A stretch of 62,373 bases of DNA. Source: Paenibacillus forsythiae T98 (lineage in GTDB: Bacteria; Bacillota; Bacilli; Paenibacillales; Paenibacillaceae). Below are positions 1 to 9,263 of the stretch, piece after piece. The stretch's first letter is position 1; every line of letters begins with the position of its first letter. The stretch is taken from NCBI RefSeq assembly GCF_000520735.1, contig NZ_ASSC01000752.1, positions 1 to 62,373 of the forward strand, written 5' to 3'. Made by a program: the position numbers and the translations under genes. The notes below the pieces were generated by a model. It searched no databases. It saw nothing but the letters and a program-made list of their open reading frames with translations, and was not told where the DNA came from.

Positions 1-1195
1 TTACCGCCTCGTCCAGCAGCAATGGATCGGGATCGTCCGTGTGAAGGTGATACCCTTGCGCATACATCAGCTCGCAAGACTCCCCTGCCGTTCGCTTCAG
101 CTCTTCGTAAATATCATCCAGCCGGGTCGGACGGATATGCGAGCTTCCCCCGCCCTGATACCTGGGCTTTACCGCCAGTTCGCCGATTACGGCGATGCTC
201 CCTTCCCGGCGCAGCGGCAGAATTCCTTCTTCATTTTTGAGCAGAACCATACTCTCGGCCGCCGCCTGTCTCGCCAGCAGGTGATGAGCCTCTTTATCGA
301 ATAAGGGGGCGGGCCCAGGCGGACTCGCCGCCTTCAGAATGACGGTCAGCAGCCGCAGGACGGCTTGATCCAGGACGGCTTCCGGCAATTCGCCGCTTCT
401 CACGGCCCGGATGATGCTGAGGTCGCCTTTCCCGTCATTCGCTGGCATCTCCAGCTCCATACCGGCGGACAGTCCCTTGACCCGGTCATTCACCGCCCCC
501 CAGTCGGAAACGACGAAGCCCTCATACCCCCACTCCCGCCTTAAAATCCCGCTCAATAACCTGTCATGTTCAGAGCAGTATTCGCCGTTCAGCCTGTTGT
601 ACGCGCACATGATTGTCCAGGGCTGCGCCTTCTTCACGGCGCCCTCGAAGCTCGCCAGGTAGATTTCCCGAAGCGTCCGCTCATCGACGACCGCATCCAC
701 CGTCATTCTCCGGTGCTCCTGATTGTTGGCCGCCAAATGCTTGAGCGAGGCGCCCACCCCCTGGCTCTGCACGCCCATAATATGATGAGCTGCCATTTCA
801 GAGGATAAATAGGGGTCCTCCGAGAAATATTCGAAGTTTCGTCCGCACAGCGGGGAGCGCTTGATATTGGCCCCGGGTCCAAGCAGGATGGAGACATCCT
901 CCGCCCGGCACTCGGTCCCCAAGGCTTGGCCGATCCGCTCGATCAGGCCGCGGTCCCATGAATTGGCCAGGCCCGCCGCCGAGGGGAAGCAGGTCGCCGG
1001 CACACTGTCGGACAGCCCCAGGTGATCCGGGGAAGAGCTTTGCTTGCGCAGCCCATGCGGACCGTCGGTCAGCATCAGGGAAGGGATGCCCAGCCGCCCG
1101 ATCCCTTTCGTATGCCAAAAATCGAGACCGGAGCACAGCCCCGCCTTTTCCTCCAGTGTCATCTGTTCAATAAGTGATTGAATGTCTTCACGCAA
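1..1195 (-). CDS. Glycoside hydrolase family 3 (beta-glucosidase-like), C-terminus off the left edge
   Basis: The minus-strand reading from a TTG at 1195 stays open to position 1, giving about 398 residues. A GGGAGG ribosome site lies 8 nt before the TTG, which decides the start. The N-terminal GH3 barrel is clear: an opening MTLEEKAGL, then TDGPHG, the KHLAANNQ segment, and the nucleophile motif SDWGAV near residue 240. The second domain starts around residue 330 with [15 protein letters not shown] complete GH3 is usually 700-850 residues, so roughly half is missing to the left. GH3 enzymes cleave terminal non-reducing beta-linked sugars. No signal peptide is seen, so cytoplasmic action on imported glycosides is likely. 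It is last in the operon, 32 bp after the MalG-type permease. The exact sugar is unknown. Confidence 0.9.
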   Translation of the reverse strand, partial: MREDIQSLIEQMTLEEKAGLCSGLDFWHTKGIGRLGIPSLMLTDGPHGLRKQSSSPDHLGLSDSVPATCFPSAAGLANSWDRGLIERIGQALGTECRAEDVSILLGPGANIKRSPLCGRNFEYFSEDPYLSSEMAAHHIMGVQSQGVGASLKHLAANNQEHRRMTVDAVVDERTLREIYLASFEGAVKKAQPWTIMCAYNRLNGEYCSEHDRLLSGILRREWGYEGFVVSDWGAVNDRVKGLSAGMELEMPANDGKGDLSIIRAVRSGELPEAVLDQAVLRLLTVILKAASPPGPAPLFDKEAHHLLARQAAAESMVLLKNEEGILPLRREGSIAVIGELAVKPRYQGGGSSHIRPTRLDDIYEELKRTAGESCELMYAQGYHLHTDDPDPLLLDEAV

Positions 1196-1227
1196 CAGTT
1201 TGTCCTCCCGCTTGAATGCTGTCGCGG

Positions 1228-2049
1228 TCAGCCTTTCACGGCTCCCGCCATCATGCCGCTGGTGATTTTTTCCGACAGAAAGAAATAGATCAGGATCACC
1301 GGCAGAACCGACATGACCAAGTACGCGCCCAAAGCTCCATAGTCTGTCGTGTTCTGGCTCATAAAGCTGTTGGTTCCAAACGGCAGCGTCCTTAAATCTA
1401 CCGATGAGAGAAAGGTCGCCGCCATAATATACTCATTCCAGTTGCTGATAAAGGTAAGAATGCAGACGGTCATGACCGGCGGCATGGAGATCGGCAGCAC
1501 AATACTGAAGAACATCCGCAGAATCGACGCCCCGTCGATAAAAGCCGACTCTTCCAGCTCGTAGGGAATATCTCGCATAAAGCCGGACATAATCATGACG
1601 GCAATCGGAATGGAGAAGGCGACATAAGGCAGAATCAGGGACAGATGAGTGTCCAGTATTCCGATTTTTCTGAAAATAATCATCAGCGGCAGCAGCGTGG
1701 ACTGAATCGGAATCATGATGCCAATCATGAACAGCAGCAGCACCGGCTGGGACATACGGGACTTGAACCGGGCCAGCGCATACGAGACCATCGTGCTTAA
1801 CAATATCGTGACCGCCACGGTAATGCACGTAACGATAATGCTGTTCCACAGATACTTCAGGTAATGCCCCTCCGTAAAGGCTTTCGCATAGTTCCCCCAA
1901 CGGAAGGAATCCGGCAGCGCAATAAAGCTCCCTTTCATAATCTCATCCGTTGTTTTCAAAGAGTACAGCAGCAGCCAGAACAGGGGATAGATCTGAGTTG
2001 CCAACAGAATCAATAGGGGTCCGCGAATGAGGATTTGCTTCAGGCTCAT
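1228..2049 (-). CDS. Carbohydrate ABC transporter permease, MalG type
   Basis: Integral membrane subunit of a CUT1-type sugar ABC importer, about 273 residues and six predicted membrane segments. The EAA loop that contacts the ATPase is visible as [16 protein letters not shown] with a following LP. The C-terminus ends in the usual [18 protein letters not shown] pattern. I chose the ATG at 2049 because AAGGAG lies 7 nt upstream and TM1 then begins about six residues in, as is usual. An upstream GTG at 2121 would add 24 basic residues but lacks a ribosome site. It follows the MalF-type permease by 91 bp. As is usual for CUT1 importers in this phylum, no ATPase gene is present, so a shared MsmK-type ATPase elsewhere probably powers it. 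Confidence 0.92.
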   Translation of the reverse strand: MSLKQILIRGPLLILLATQIYPLFWLLLYSLKTTDEIMKGSFIALPDSFRWGNYAKAFTEGHYLKYLWNSIIVTCITVAVTILLSTMVSYALARFKSRMSQPVLLLFMIGIMIPIQSTLLPLMIIFRKIGILDTHLSLILPYVAFSIPIAVMIMSGFMRDIPYELEESAFIDGASILRMFFSIVLPISMPPVMTVCILTFISNWNEYIMAATFLSSVDLRTLPFGTNSFMSQNTTDYGALGAYLVMSVLPVILIYFFLSEKITSGMMAGAVKG

Positions 2050-2140
2050 GCGTGTGCTCCTTGTTCTTCCCGCTTTGATGATCGTCTGTTTCCAAACCGC
2101 GCTTTTCAATGGTTTCACCACCAGTTATTTTCGGATATTC

Positions 2141-3022
2141 TCAATCAAAACGCTTGAACGCCCTATTCATAATGACGGTGGCAATCAGGCACAAGAGCAC
2201 CAGCACCGTCGACAATGCGCTTCCGTAGCCGTATTTGAGCGAAATGAAGGACATGTTGTACATATAGGAGGAGATGACCTCCGTTCTGTGCGCGGGACCG
2301 CCGCCCGTCATGACGAGGACGATGTCAAATGCCTTCAACGCACCCACCACCATCAGGATCGTTGAAATTTTAATGACATAACCAACCAAAGGAAGGGTAA
2401 TATGCAGGTCGGCTTTCAAACCTTCGGCGCCGTCGATACGGGCCGCTTCGAACAATTCGTCCGGAATGCCGCGAATGGCGGTAAAATACAGCAGGACGTA
2501 ATAGCCGAACACCTGCCACATCCCGACAATAATCAGCGCGTAAATAGCGGTTGAAGGATCGGCGATCCAGGCCTTGGTCCAGCTCTCCAATCCGGTGGAA
2601 ATGAGGATTTTGTTCAGCATTCCCCCTTGCGATACCGGGTTGTATATGGCCTTCCACAATTGGCCTACCACTACGCTCGACATGATGATCGGGATAAAAT
2701 AGACGGAGATGAGAAAATTGGACCGCCGAACGTGGCGGTTGACCAGAATGGCGACAAGCAAGGTAATCGGCAGCTCGATCAGGGAATAACCGACAATTAG
2801 AAACGTGTTCTTGAGCGAGGTCCAGAATACCTTGTCTTTTGTGAACAAATTTACAAAATTTTCTATACCAATATACTTCGCTTTCCCGATTCCCGACCAG
2901 TTCAGCATAGAGAAATAGACAGAGGTCAGGATGGGAAAGAAAACCAGCAGCAGATAAACCAGCAAGGACGGGAGCACAAAGACGGCATAGATTCTTCTGG
3001 ATACCCGTAATCCTCCGTTCAT
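2141..3022 (-). CDS. Carbohydrate ABC transporter permease, MalF type
   Basis: Partner permease of the CUT1 sugar importer, about 293 residues. It has a first membrane segment at residues ~12-35 (VLPSLLVYLLLVFFPILTSVYFS), four or five further segments, and the EAA-type loop ELFEAARIDGAEG near residue 205. The ATG at 3022 follows AAGGGGG by 7 nt. A TTG two codons further upstream is less well placed. It lies between the binding-protein gene and the MalG-type permease, so it forms the translocation pore with the latter. A stable stem-loop precedes it and may lower permease expression relative to the binding protein. Confidence 0.93.
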   Translation of the reverse strand: MNGGLRVSRRIYAVFVLPSLLVYLLLVFFPILTSVYFSMLNWSGIGKAKYIGIENFVNLFTKDKVFWTSLKNTFLIVGYSLIELPITLLVAILVNRHVRRSNFLISVYFIPIIMSSVVVGQLWKAIYNPVSQGGMLNKILISTGLESWTKAWIADPSTAIYALIIVGMWQVFGYYVLLYFTAIRGIPDELFEAARIDGAEGLKADLHITLPLVGYVIKISTILMVVGALKAFDIVLVMTGGGPAHRTEVISSYMYNMSFISLKYGYGSALSTVLVLLCLIATVIMNRAFKRFD

Positions 3023-3062
3023 CCCCAATCCCCCTTTTTCGCGTAATCACTCGGTAGAACCA

Positions 3063-3083
3063 AGAGGGACCTCTTGTCCCTCT
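3063..3083 (-). other. Intercistronic stem-loop between binding protein and permease
   Basis: GAGGGAC (3064-3070) and GTCCCTC (3076-3082) form a perfect 7-bp stem with a 5-nt loop. No T-tract follows. Such hairpins commonly sit after binding-protein genes and stabilise the upstream mRNA or partly terminate transcription. That role is inferred from position. Confidence 0.6.
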
Positions 3084-3097
3084 CGGCGGCAGCCCGT

Positions 3098-4414
3098 CTA
3101 CTTATTGGCCTCATAAGCATCCTGATACTCTTTGGCAACATCCTCCGGCTTGACGTCAGGGTCGACGAACAGGTTTTGCAGCGTCTTGTTATGCGATTCC
3201 GAGGTGGCGGCGTTCAGATTGGCATCGACCGGCTCCACCCGCTTGATTTTGGTGAACAGCTCCTGAATCTGAATATTCAGCTCGCTGTATCCCTTAGCTT
3301 TCAAATCTCCGTCGATTCTTTGCGCAATGCCGATGGCATTATCCATATCCAGCGAAACGCCCGGGAAATGCTTCATATAATAGTGGACAAAATCCTTGGC
3401 CTGCTCGGTATGCTTGCCCTTGGAGGAGACCGCAAGCGCAATGCCGGGTCCGGCGCTGAAATCGGTAATCTGCCCTTTGCCGTTCACCGTCGGGAATTCC
3501 GTTACACGCAGGTCATTAATCGCTTTGGCTGTCGGGAAGGCGGCGCTGATCCAGGTGCCGTTAATATGCATGGCTGCCTCTCCGTTAAGGAACTGGTTCA
3601 GTCCCGTATAATAATCGACCGCCGTTACCCCTTCCTGGAACGCTCCGGCCTTGATCAAGTCCTCGAATTTCTTGATCGACTCCACAAAGTCGGGATCATG
3701 GAAGTTCCGCTTGCCGTCAAGGACATCCTTGATGAAGCCCGGGCCGCCGTTCTGCCGTGTCAGAACAGATCCGAACAGGAGTCCACCCGTCCACGCCTCC
3801 TTCTCGGCAAGGGCGATCGGAAGAATGCCCGCTTCTTTGAATTTCTTCGAAACCTCCACCAGCTCTTCGAACGTCTTGGGAACCTCCGCTCCAATCTTCT
3901 CGAACAGGGCCTTGTTGTAGAACAATGCGGTCAGGTTATACGCCATCGGCAGCGCATATTGCTGATCATTGAATTTATAGCCGTCCAGCACAAGCGGAAG
4001 GAAGGTGTCCTTCAGGCCGTCCTTGGAGAGAATATCATCAAGCGGGGCAAGCAGTCCGGCATCGACATAAGGCTGCATCGCGGCGCCCGCGTTCACGACA
4101 ACGATATCCGACAGCGCTCCGGCGGCCGCCTGCGTATTCAGCTTCACATTATGGGCGCCAAGATCGAGCGCATCCACCTTGATCGTTACATTCGGATGCT
4201 CCGCTTGATAATCGGCAATGATCTTGTCGGAGACTCTTTCCTGACCGGTTACAGGGGTCTGCAAAGTGAGGGTGATTGGTTCGGAACTGCTCTGCGCATC
4301 AGAGCCGGAAGCCTTGTCCGTTGTCCCGGTGTTATCGCCGGAGCCGCAGGCGGCCAGAGCAAAAACGAGTAAAAATACCATTGTGATTACTATGAAGCTT
4401 CTTGCTTGTCTCAT
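3098..4414 (-). CDS. Extracellular sugar-binding lipoprotein of the ABC importer
   Basis: Family 1 extracellular solute-binding protein of 438 residues. A type II signal peptide (hydrophobic residues 6-20, lipobox LAAC at about 20-23) is followed by a Ser/Gly/Thr-rich linker, so it is expected to be lipid-anchored on the outer face of the membrane. The body shows the usual LTLQTPV opening strand, a hinge-region LTALFYNKALFEKIG motif, and the GEAAMHINGTW segment of CUT1 sugar-binding proteins. It starts 12 bp after the HDAC-like gene ends, so the two are almost certainly co-transcribed. The ligand cannot be read from sequence. The GH3 glycosidase in the operon suggests a beta-glycoside or oligosaccharide. 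Confidence 0.93.
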   Translation of the reverse strand: MRQARSFIVITMVFLLVFALAACGSGDNTGTTDKASGSDAQSSSEPITLTLQTPVTGQERVSDKIIADYQAEHPNVTIKVDALDLGAHNVKLNTQAAAGALSDIVVVNAGAAMQPYVDAGLLAPLDDILSKDGLKDTFLPLVLDGYKFNDQQYALPMAYNLTALFYNKALFEKIGAEVPKTFEELVEVSKKFKEAGILPIALAEKEAWTGGLLFGSVLTRQNGGPGFIKDVLDGKRNFHDPDFVESIKKFEDLIKAGAFQEGVTAVDYYTGLNQFLNGEAAMHINGTWISAAFPTAKAINDLRVTEFPTVNGKGQITDFSAGPGIALAVSSKGKHTEQAKDFVHYYMKHFPGVSLDMDNAIGIAQRIDGDLKAKGYSELNIQIQELFTKIKRVEPVDANLNAATSESHNKTLQNLFVDPDVKPEDVAKEYQDAYEANK

Positions 4415-4426
4415 ATTTAACCCTCC

Positions 4427-5545
4427 CTAACCTATATCCCAAAATTCAGACTGGACCTTTACGACCTCATCAACCGCCGCTTTCTGGTGGGGGAACAGCG
4501 TATCTGTCGGCAGACCTTGAATCCCCATTTGAAAGGGATCGCCTTCCACAGCGCTCTTCTTCCCGCTCAGCGACTCGATGATTCTCAAGCTGCAGAACGG
4601 AACATATCCCGTGCTATAGCCGCCCTCATGGCATACGGCCAGCCGTCCTTGACAGAGCCGCTCCGCCATCCCCTTTACGTAAGACGCAATCTCTCCAAAG
4701 CCCGCCGCCGTCACCATCATTTGCGACAACGGATCAAACGGACTGGCATCCTGACCCGCCGACACCAGAATCAATTCAGGCTGAAAGCGTTCCGCAATCG
4801 GACCGACGACCTTCTCCAGCGCGTACAGATACCCGGCATTGCCGGTTCCGGCCGGAAGGGGAATATTCACGTTATAGCCTAGCCCCTTGCCTTCGCCGGT
4901 ATGGCTGACGAAGCCCCTGTTATAGGGAAAGTTGAATTCCTGATGCAAGGAGACGAACAGAATCTCATTGTCCTCATAAAAGCCGCTTTCCGTTCCATTC
5001 CCGTGGTGGACATCCCAATCAATAATCAGAATGCGCTTCAGGCCGTATTGCTCACGGGCATAATTCGCGGCCACTGCCACATTGTTAAACAGGCAAAATC
5101 CCATCCCGTTGTCGCGTTCCGCATGATGTCCAGGCGGCCTCGTCAGCGCATAGACATTGGCCGCTTCCCCCTTCATCACTGCGTCCACCGCGGTCAGCGC
5201 CCCTCCTGTCGACAGCTGCGCAATTTCGTAAGAGCCGATGCCGACGATCGCCATCATCCCCGCATCGCCGCCTTGCTGATCGCTGAGCGTCTTCACCTTG
5301 CCGATATAGGCGGGGGTATGAAACAGCGCGAGCTCTTCAGGAGTTGCCATGCGGGGAGCGATGGATTTCAATTCCTGGATAAAGCCGCTGCGGTCCAGAA
5401 GATTTTTCAGACGCCGCTTGGTCGCCGGATTCTCCGCATAGGTGTCCGGCTCCAGCCATCCGCCGGCCCGCCAGCCAAGCACCCCGTTTCCGGCATCATG
5501 CCAAAAATAACTTTCATCATAAATGAACCCGGTTTGTAAACTCAA
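4427..5545 (-). CDS. Histone-deacetylase/acetylpolyamine-amidohydrolase family Zn enzyme
   Basis: A 372-residue protein of the HDAC superfamily (class II-like; also acetylpolyamine amidohydrolases and AcuC). The catalytic signature is complete: the active-site His pair in RPPGHHAER near residue 140, the Zn ligands in DWDVHHGNG near residue 177, and the downstream Asp and Gly-rich loops (SAGQDAS, HEGGYS). The TTG start at 5545 is supported by GGAGGAG 7 nt upstream. In bacteria such enzymes remove acetyl groups from acetylpolyamines, acyl-lysine or other small amides. Here it is embedded in a sugar ABC/GH3 operon, so a deacetylase for an imported N-acetylated compound is plausible but unproven. 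The copper amine oxidase nearby keeps an acetylpolyamine route open. Confidence 0.85.
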   Translation of the reverse strand: MSLQTGFIYDESYFWHDAGNGVLGWRAGGWLEPDTYAENPATKRRLKNLLDRSGFIQELKSIAPRMATPEELALFHTPAYIGKVKTLSDQQGGDAGMMAIVGIGSYEIAQLSTGGALTAVDAVMKGEAANVYALTRPPGHHAERDNGMGFCLFNNVAVAANYAREQYGLKRILIIDWDVHHGNGTESGFYEDNEILFVSLHQEFNFPYNRGFVSHTGEGKGLGYNVNIPLPAGTGNAGYLYALEKVVGPIAERFQPELILVSAGQDASPFDPLSQMMVTAAGFGEIASYVKGMAERLCQGRLAVCHEGGYSTGYVPFCSLRIIESLSGKKSAVEGDPFQMGIQGLPTDTLFPHQKAAVDEVVKVQSEFWDIG

Positions 5546-5580
5546 GGCGTATCTCCTCCATCAACAAGTTTCTTTTCCTG

Positions 5581-5940
5581 TCAGCTCATGAAATGCCGGG
5601 CGACGGACAGCAGGGTGTACCCCGTTATACCGATCGACACCACGGACATTGCGCTGCATAGCACCGCCGATCCGCCCCGGTGCTTCTGGCTGCGCGCCGC
5701 TGCCAGTTGCCGAACGGCGCAGTAGACGCTCACGGCGGAAATGCCCAGAAACCCTGCCACAATCAGGATGGTCAGCGGCCCGCCGTGATCCATCTGCCCG
5801 GCATGCGCGTGTTGATGCGCAGCCTGGGCCAGAGCCGGAGCCAACAGCCAATGAATAGTATGCAGCAGGAGCATCAGAGAGCTTGACGCCAGCGCTACGA
5901 TGGAATACCTGGGCGCCGTCACCGCGAAGCCTTTTTTCAT
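5581..5940 (-). CDS. Small His-rich membrane protein, function unknown
   Basis: 119 residues; I do not recognise the family. Three hydrophobic stretches are visible (residues ~13-38, 55-77 and 93-113), consistent with an integral membrane protein. A short His-rich loop between the first two (HQHAHAGQMDH, residues ~42-52) could bind metal. The ATG at 5940 has GAAGG close upstream and AGGAGG about 12 nt upstream. It lies 35 bp before the HDAC-like gene on the same strand and is probably the first gene of the sugar operon, opposite the AraC regulator. The His-rich loop may relate to a metal-dependent role, but nothing in the sequence proves it. Confidence 0.65.
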   Translation of the reverse strand: MKKGFAVTAPRYSIVALASSSLMLLLHTIHWLLAPALAQAAHQHAHAGQMDHGGPLTILIVAGFLGISAVSVYCAVRQLAAARSQKHRGGSAVLCSAMSVVSIGITGYTLLSVARHFMS

Positions 5941-5991
5941 GATCCTTCGTCCCCTCCTTAATCGACAAATTTCGCCAAGCAGCCGTGTTTA

Positions 5992-6010
5992 ATGTTAACT
6001 AAGTCAACAT
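5992..6010. promoter_or_regulatory. Operator-like inverted repeat between divergent genes
   Basis: ATGTTAAC (5992-5999) and GTCAACAT (6003-6010) form an 8-bp inverted repeat with one mismatch and a 3-nt spacer. It lies 52 bp upstream of the small membrane gene and in the shared region with the AraC regulator. The remaining upstream stretch to 6228 is AT-rich, with no promoter I can assign confidently. Confidence 0.4.
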
Positions 6011-6228
6011 CATGAGTTAGTGTGCTGCTCTTTTATTCCATAATAGAGCTACTCCCTGTCGCTTTATAGGAAAAAAGGGAACAAAAAACCGACATGAAAA
6101 TCATGAATTATTTTCATTGACTATGTAATGTAACCTATATTAACATAATCAATGAATTAAATTATTTAAATTTTAATTAAATTCGGTTGCAGAATGACTT
6201 GATTTGAATACCAGCGGGAGGTCATCTG

Positions 6229-7065
6229 ATGGGCAAGCTTTCAACCTGTACATTTGTTCCTGTGCAAATCGGATTTGAAATGGATACGGAATATTATATA
6301 GAGAAATCGGTCAACTACTGTTCCAAGCTGAACCATTCCGTGCTGTACTTCCAATTCAAAATGAACCGGGATTCCGACATCATCCGGGTGCTGCCGGACG
6401 GCTGCGTCGACATTCTGTTCGGCTGCGACCCGCTGAGGCCCTACTCGCACGTATGCGGAAGCGTCCTGCAAACCCGGCAGATTCACTTTCAGGCCGGAAC
6501 CACCTATTTCGGCGTCCGATTCCTGCCGGAGTCGGGCATTAACCGGATATTGAGTCTGAAGGAGGCGCTGGAAACTGAAATTCCGCTGATGGACCTCGTT
6601 AAAGGCAAGCTCGGCATCTACGAGGATATTCTGCGGCATGACCAGTTTCAACTGCGTATCCATTATTTCGAAAAATATTTGCTGGGCACCCTGCTCGACG
6701 TCTATCAATCGCCCAATCTGATTGACTACTGCATCAATCAGATCTATCACAGCAAAGGAAATATCACGATCAACCAGCTCGCCGACGCTACCGGCTACTC
6801 TACGCGATATATCCGCATTAAATTTGAAGACACCCTCGGCATCTCCCCCAAGCTGTTCAGTCAAATCGTGCGGTTTCAGCAATCGCTCATCATGATGTTG
6901 AAACATAATATCGAGCCTTTCGAGGTCATAGATGAGCAGGGATATTACGATCAATCGCACCTGATCAAAGAATTCAAGAAGTTCAGCAAGTATACGCCGC
7001 TTGAAATCAAAGCGAAATGGGATCATTTTGTGCTCGATTCCGAGCGAATGACGGTTTCGGTATAG
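6229..7065 (+). CDS. AraC-family transcriptional regulator
   Basis: 278 residues. The C-terminal third (~180-270) is an AraC double helix-turn-helix: INQLADATGYSTRYIRIKFEDTLGISPK, then the second helix pair ending in YYDQSHLIKEFKKFSKYTPLE. The N-terminal ~150 residues resemble the DUF6597-type sensor found in this group (VLPDGCVDILFG, then GVRFLPES). The ATG at 6229 has GGGAGG 7 nt upstream. It is divergent from the sugar/HDAC operon, so control of that operon is the simplest inference. It is convergent with the amine oxidase gene and shares a terminator with it. Confidence 0.9.
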   Translation: MGKLSTCTFVPVQIGFEMDTEYYIEKSVNYCSKLNHSVLYFQFKMNRDSDIIRVLPDGCVDILFGCDPLRPYSHVCGSVLQTRQIHFQAGTTYFGVRFLPESGINRILSLKEALETEIPLMDLVKGKLGIYEDILRHDQFQLRIHYFEKYLLGTLLDVYQSPNLIDYCINQIYHSKGNITINQLADATGYSTRYIRIKFEDTLGISPKLFSQIVRFQQSLIMMLKHNIEPFEVIDEQGYYDQSHLIKEFKKFSKYTPLEIKAKWDHFVLDSERMTVSV

Positions 7066-7068
7066 TAA

Positions 7069-7100
7069 AAAGGCTGACGCTTCTCATCGCGTCAGCCTTT
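7069..7100. terminator. Bidirectional rho-independent terminator
   Basis: AAAGGCTGACGC (7069-7080) and GCGTCAGCCTTT (7089-7100) form a perfect 12-bp stem with an 8-nt loop. The flanking A and T runs allow it to serve both the AraC gene (plus) and the amine oxidase gene (minus). Confidence 0.9.
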
Positions 7101-7131
7101 GATTTGTGCCCGGGTCAGGGTAACGTCCCGG

Positions 7132-9087
7132 TTATTTCCTGGAGCCGCAGCCCGGACCATGATCCGAATGGCAGCTTGAGCCGTGCTTTGGCTTCGACGG
7201 AGGCACGTCCAGCGCGGGACTCCGGTCGAAGAAGCCTACCGGCTTCAGCGAGAATCCAATATAAGCCGTCGGCATAACCGGCCAATCCTCCGGCCGCGTG
7301 ACATGATGATGGCCCATCGTGTACCATACGACCACATCCGTGTTGTCGAGGGACCGATCCTGCTGCACCCAAGAACTCAATCCCGCCCCGCCTGCATGCT
7401 GGTTCGGATAGCTGCCCGATGCATATTTTTCTTCCGGATTGTATGGCGTGCACCACAAATGATGCTTGAGGAAGCCCGCCCGTTTGATGAGACTGGAGTT
7501 ATCGCTCGCAAAGGGAAAGGCATTCTCTCCCGGGAACAGCTTGTAGCTCACAGGATCGCCTACATGGTTTTTCTTGTTCGGGTTGACGATCTTCCAATAG
7601 CGCGAAGAGCGGATATCCATGTCCCGGACCGCTTCGGTTTCGGTCTTGAGCTGGGTCGAAACCGGAATAAACCCATTCTCATAAGGATTGTCAGGTCCCG
7701 GCGGCATGCTGGACGTATTGACCTCATAGATGGAATTGTTCACTCCGTCGATCATCATATCCATCCGCACATTGAAGAAATGCTGATGATGGGCCGCCAC
7801 CAATTGAGGCGCGATCAGGTTGCCGTATGGCACTCTTTCGCCGGGCTGGAGCGCCTGCGTATGGAGAATCCCGGTCAGCTTGACTTCAAACTGAATCGTT
7901 CCATCCTGATAGAAATACCAGAAAAAGCCGTATTCGTAGTTCCCCACGGTTGAAATGCTCGACAGCACCAGCCGCCTGGAACGGCGGACTTCCACCTGCC
8001 CCGTTCTCCAGTCCGTATGCTTCCACAGAATGCCGAAGTCCTCTTCATGCAGGCAGACGGCATTTTTGATGACGACGGCATTTCCTTCACCGTCCACGAG
8101 ATTCGCGTTGAAATACCGGATTTCTCCCAGGCAATCACACCCCAGCTCCAGCGAATTGGCCAATGCGCCGATGCCGTATTCCCCCGCGTCAAAGGCGTTG
8201 TTGCGGTTAACCGGATCGGTCGGGTCCCCGTAAGGAACTACCATTTCCGAAAGCGAAGCACGGTACAGAATCGGACGCTGCTCCCCTTTGTCCAGATAGC
8301 TTACCGTATGCAGCACCAACCCTTCGCGGCTTGTGAAGCCGAAGCGGATTTTCCATTTTTGCCAGCTGATTTCATGCCCGCCAATTGTAAAGCTCGGTCC
8401 TTCCGGCTGAATAATTTCGAGCGGCTTCAGGTCGGTTCGGAGCGGCCCCACCTTATCCGGTGTATAATTGCCGTCCAGCGGCGGCAGAGGAACCGCACCT
8501 TTGTCGACCACCTTCATGACTTCCAGCCGGTTCAGATCAAAAATCGCATACAGACCGGATAGAGGCCGCGCATAGCCATTGTCGTAATCCGAAGTTTTGT
8601 AGTAGCAGATCGCTCGAACGGCACGAACCCCGACTTCTTCTTCGATGCCGAAATTCCCCGCCGACCAGGGGTCCACCATGACCCTTGTGAAATCCTCAAT
8701 CCCGCGCCTGCGAAAAGCCTCCTGCATCTCCGGATGTTCTTTGACGATTCGCTGGCAGGCCTCAAACTCCTCCATTAGAATCCCCGGCTGCATGCCGGGA
8801 ACATGCTTCCAGGACGTTACTTTATTGTCCGACAGCGAAACGACAGCCTCGAATGTCTGGTTCTCCTTATAATTCAAGACGATGCAGAAGGCTTCCCGCT
8901 TGGTGGAATCTCCGGGGGTGTACCGCAGCACCAGCTCCTTGGAAGGCTCATGCAGATTAACGCTCGCGAATCGGTAGAACTCACTCAAATTCTTCTCTGC
9001 TCTCAGTATGCGAACAGCGGCTGTAATCTCTTCTGCGGTCAAAGGCTCCAAGGGATGCTGGCTTGTCGAAATGGTCATACGTTTCAC
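7132..9087 (-). CDS. Copper-containing primary-amine oxidase
   Basis: 651 residues, the usual length for the catalytic part of the family. These enzymes oxidise primary amines to aldehydes with release of ammonia and H2O2, using Cu(II) and a self-generated topaquinone. The cofactor motif NYEY is at 383-386, making Tyr384 the topaquinone precursor. The catalytic base Asp300 sits in FDAGEYG. Copper ligands are visible in AAHHQHFF near residue 433 and a late MGHHHVTRPEDWP. Two small N2/N3-type domains precede them. No signal peptide is seen. The start at 9087 is the first ATG in a frame with full homology. It is monocistronic, with terminators on both sides. The likely role is use of amines as nitrogen or carbon source; the substrate is unknown. 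Confidence 0.93.
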   Translation of the reverse strand: MKRMTISTSQHPLEPLTAEEITAAVRILRAEKNLSEFYRFASVNLHEPSKELVLRYTPGDSTKREAFCIVLNYKENQTFEAVVSLSDNKVTSWKHVPGMQPGILMEEFEACQRIVKEHPEMQEAFRRRGIEDFTRVMVDPWSAGNFGIEEEVGVRAVRAICYYKTSDYDNGYARPLSGLYAIFDLNRLEVMKVVDKGAVPLPPLDGNYTPDKVGPLRTDLKPLEIIQPEGPSFTIGGHEISWQKWKIRFGFTSREGLVLHTVSYLDKGEQRPILYRASLSEMVVPYGDPTDPVNRNNAFDAGEYGIGALANSLELGCDCLGEIRYFNANLVDGEGNAVVIKNAVCLHEEDFGILWKHTDWRTGQVEVRRSRRLVLSSISTVGNYEYGFFWYFYQDGTIQFEVKLTGILHTQALQPGERVPYGNLIAPQLVAAHHQHFFNVRMDMMIDGVNNSIYEVNTSSMPPGPDNPYENGFIPVSTQLKTETEAVRDMDIRSSRYWKIVNPNKKNHVGDPVSYKLFPGENAFPFASDNSSLIKRAGFLKHHLWCTPYNPEEKYASGSYPNQHAGGAGLSSWVQQDRSLDNTDVVVWYTMGHHHVTRPEDWPVMPTAYIGFSLKPVGFFDRSPALDVPPSKPKHGSSCHSDHGPGCGSRK

Positions 9088-9183
9088 TGCTCCTCTTTGA
9101 TAAGAATTTGATTACATCTTACTCGGAGCTCGGACGGCTTGTATTGGAAATAACGGAAAGGGGCGCGGACGGACAGTCAACGC

Positions 9184-9219
9184 AAAAAAGCCGCCAAACA
9201 CCCGAAAGCGTTTAGCGGC
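9184..9219 (-). terminator. Rho-independent terminator after the DUF1259 gene
   Basis: Minus-strand stem GCCGCTAAACGC paired with GTGTTTGGCGGC (one T-G wobble), followed by six T (plus-strand A run 9184-9189). It closes the DUF1259 transcript and insulates the amine oxidase. Confidence 0.85.
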
Positions 9220-9263
9220 ATCGCTGATAATCTATACAGCAGCCCATAGTTGATCCACTTATA

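Noticed and set aside
7017-7456. Short frames around the AraC/amine oxidase junction
   Set aside because: They overlap the amine oxidase C-terminus or the terminator hairpin in other frames.
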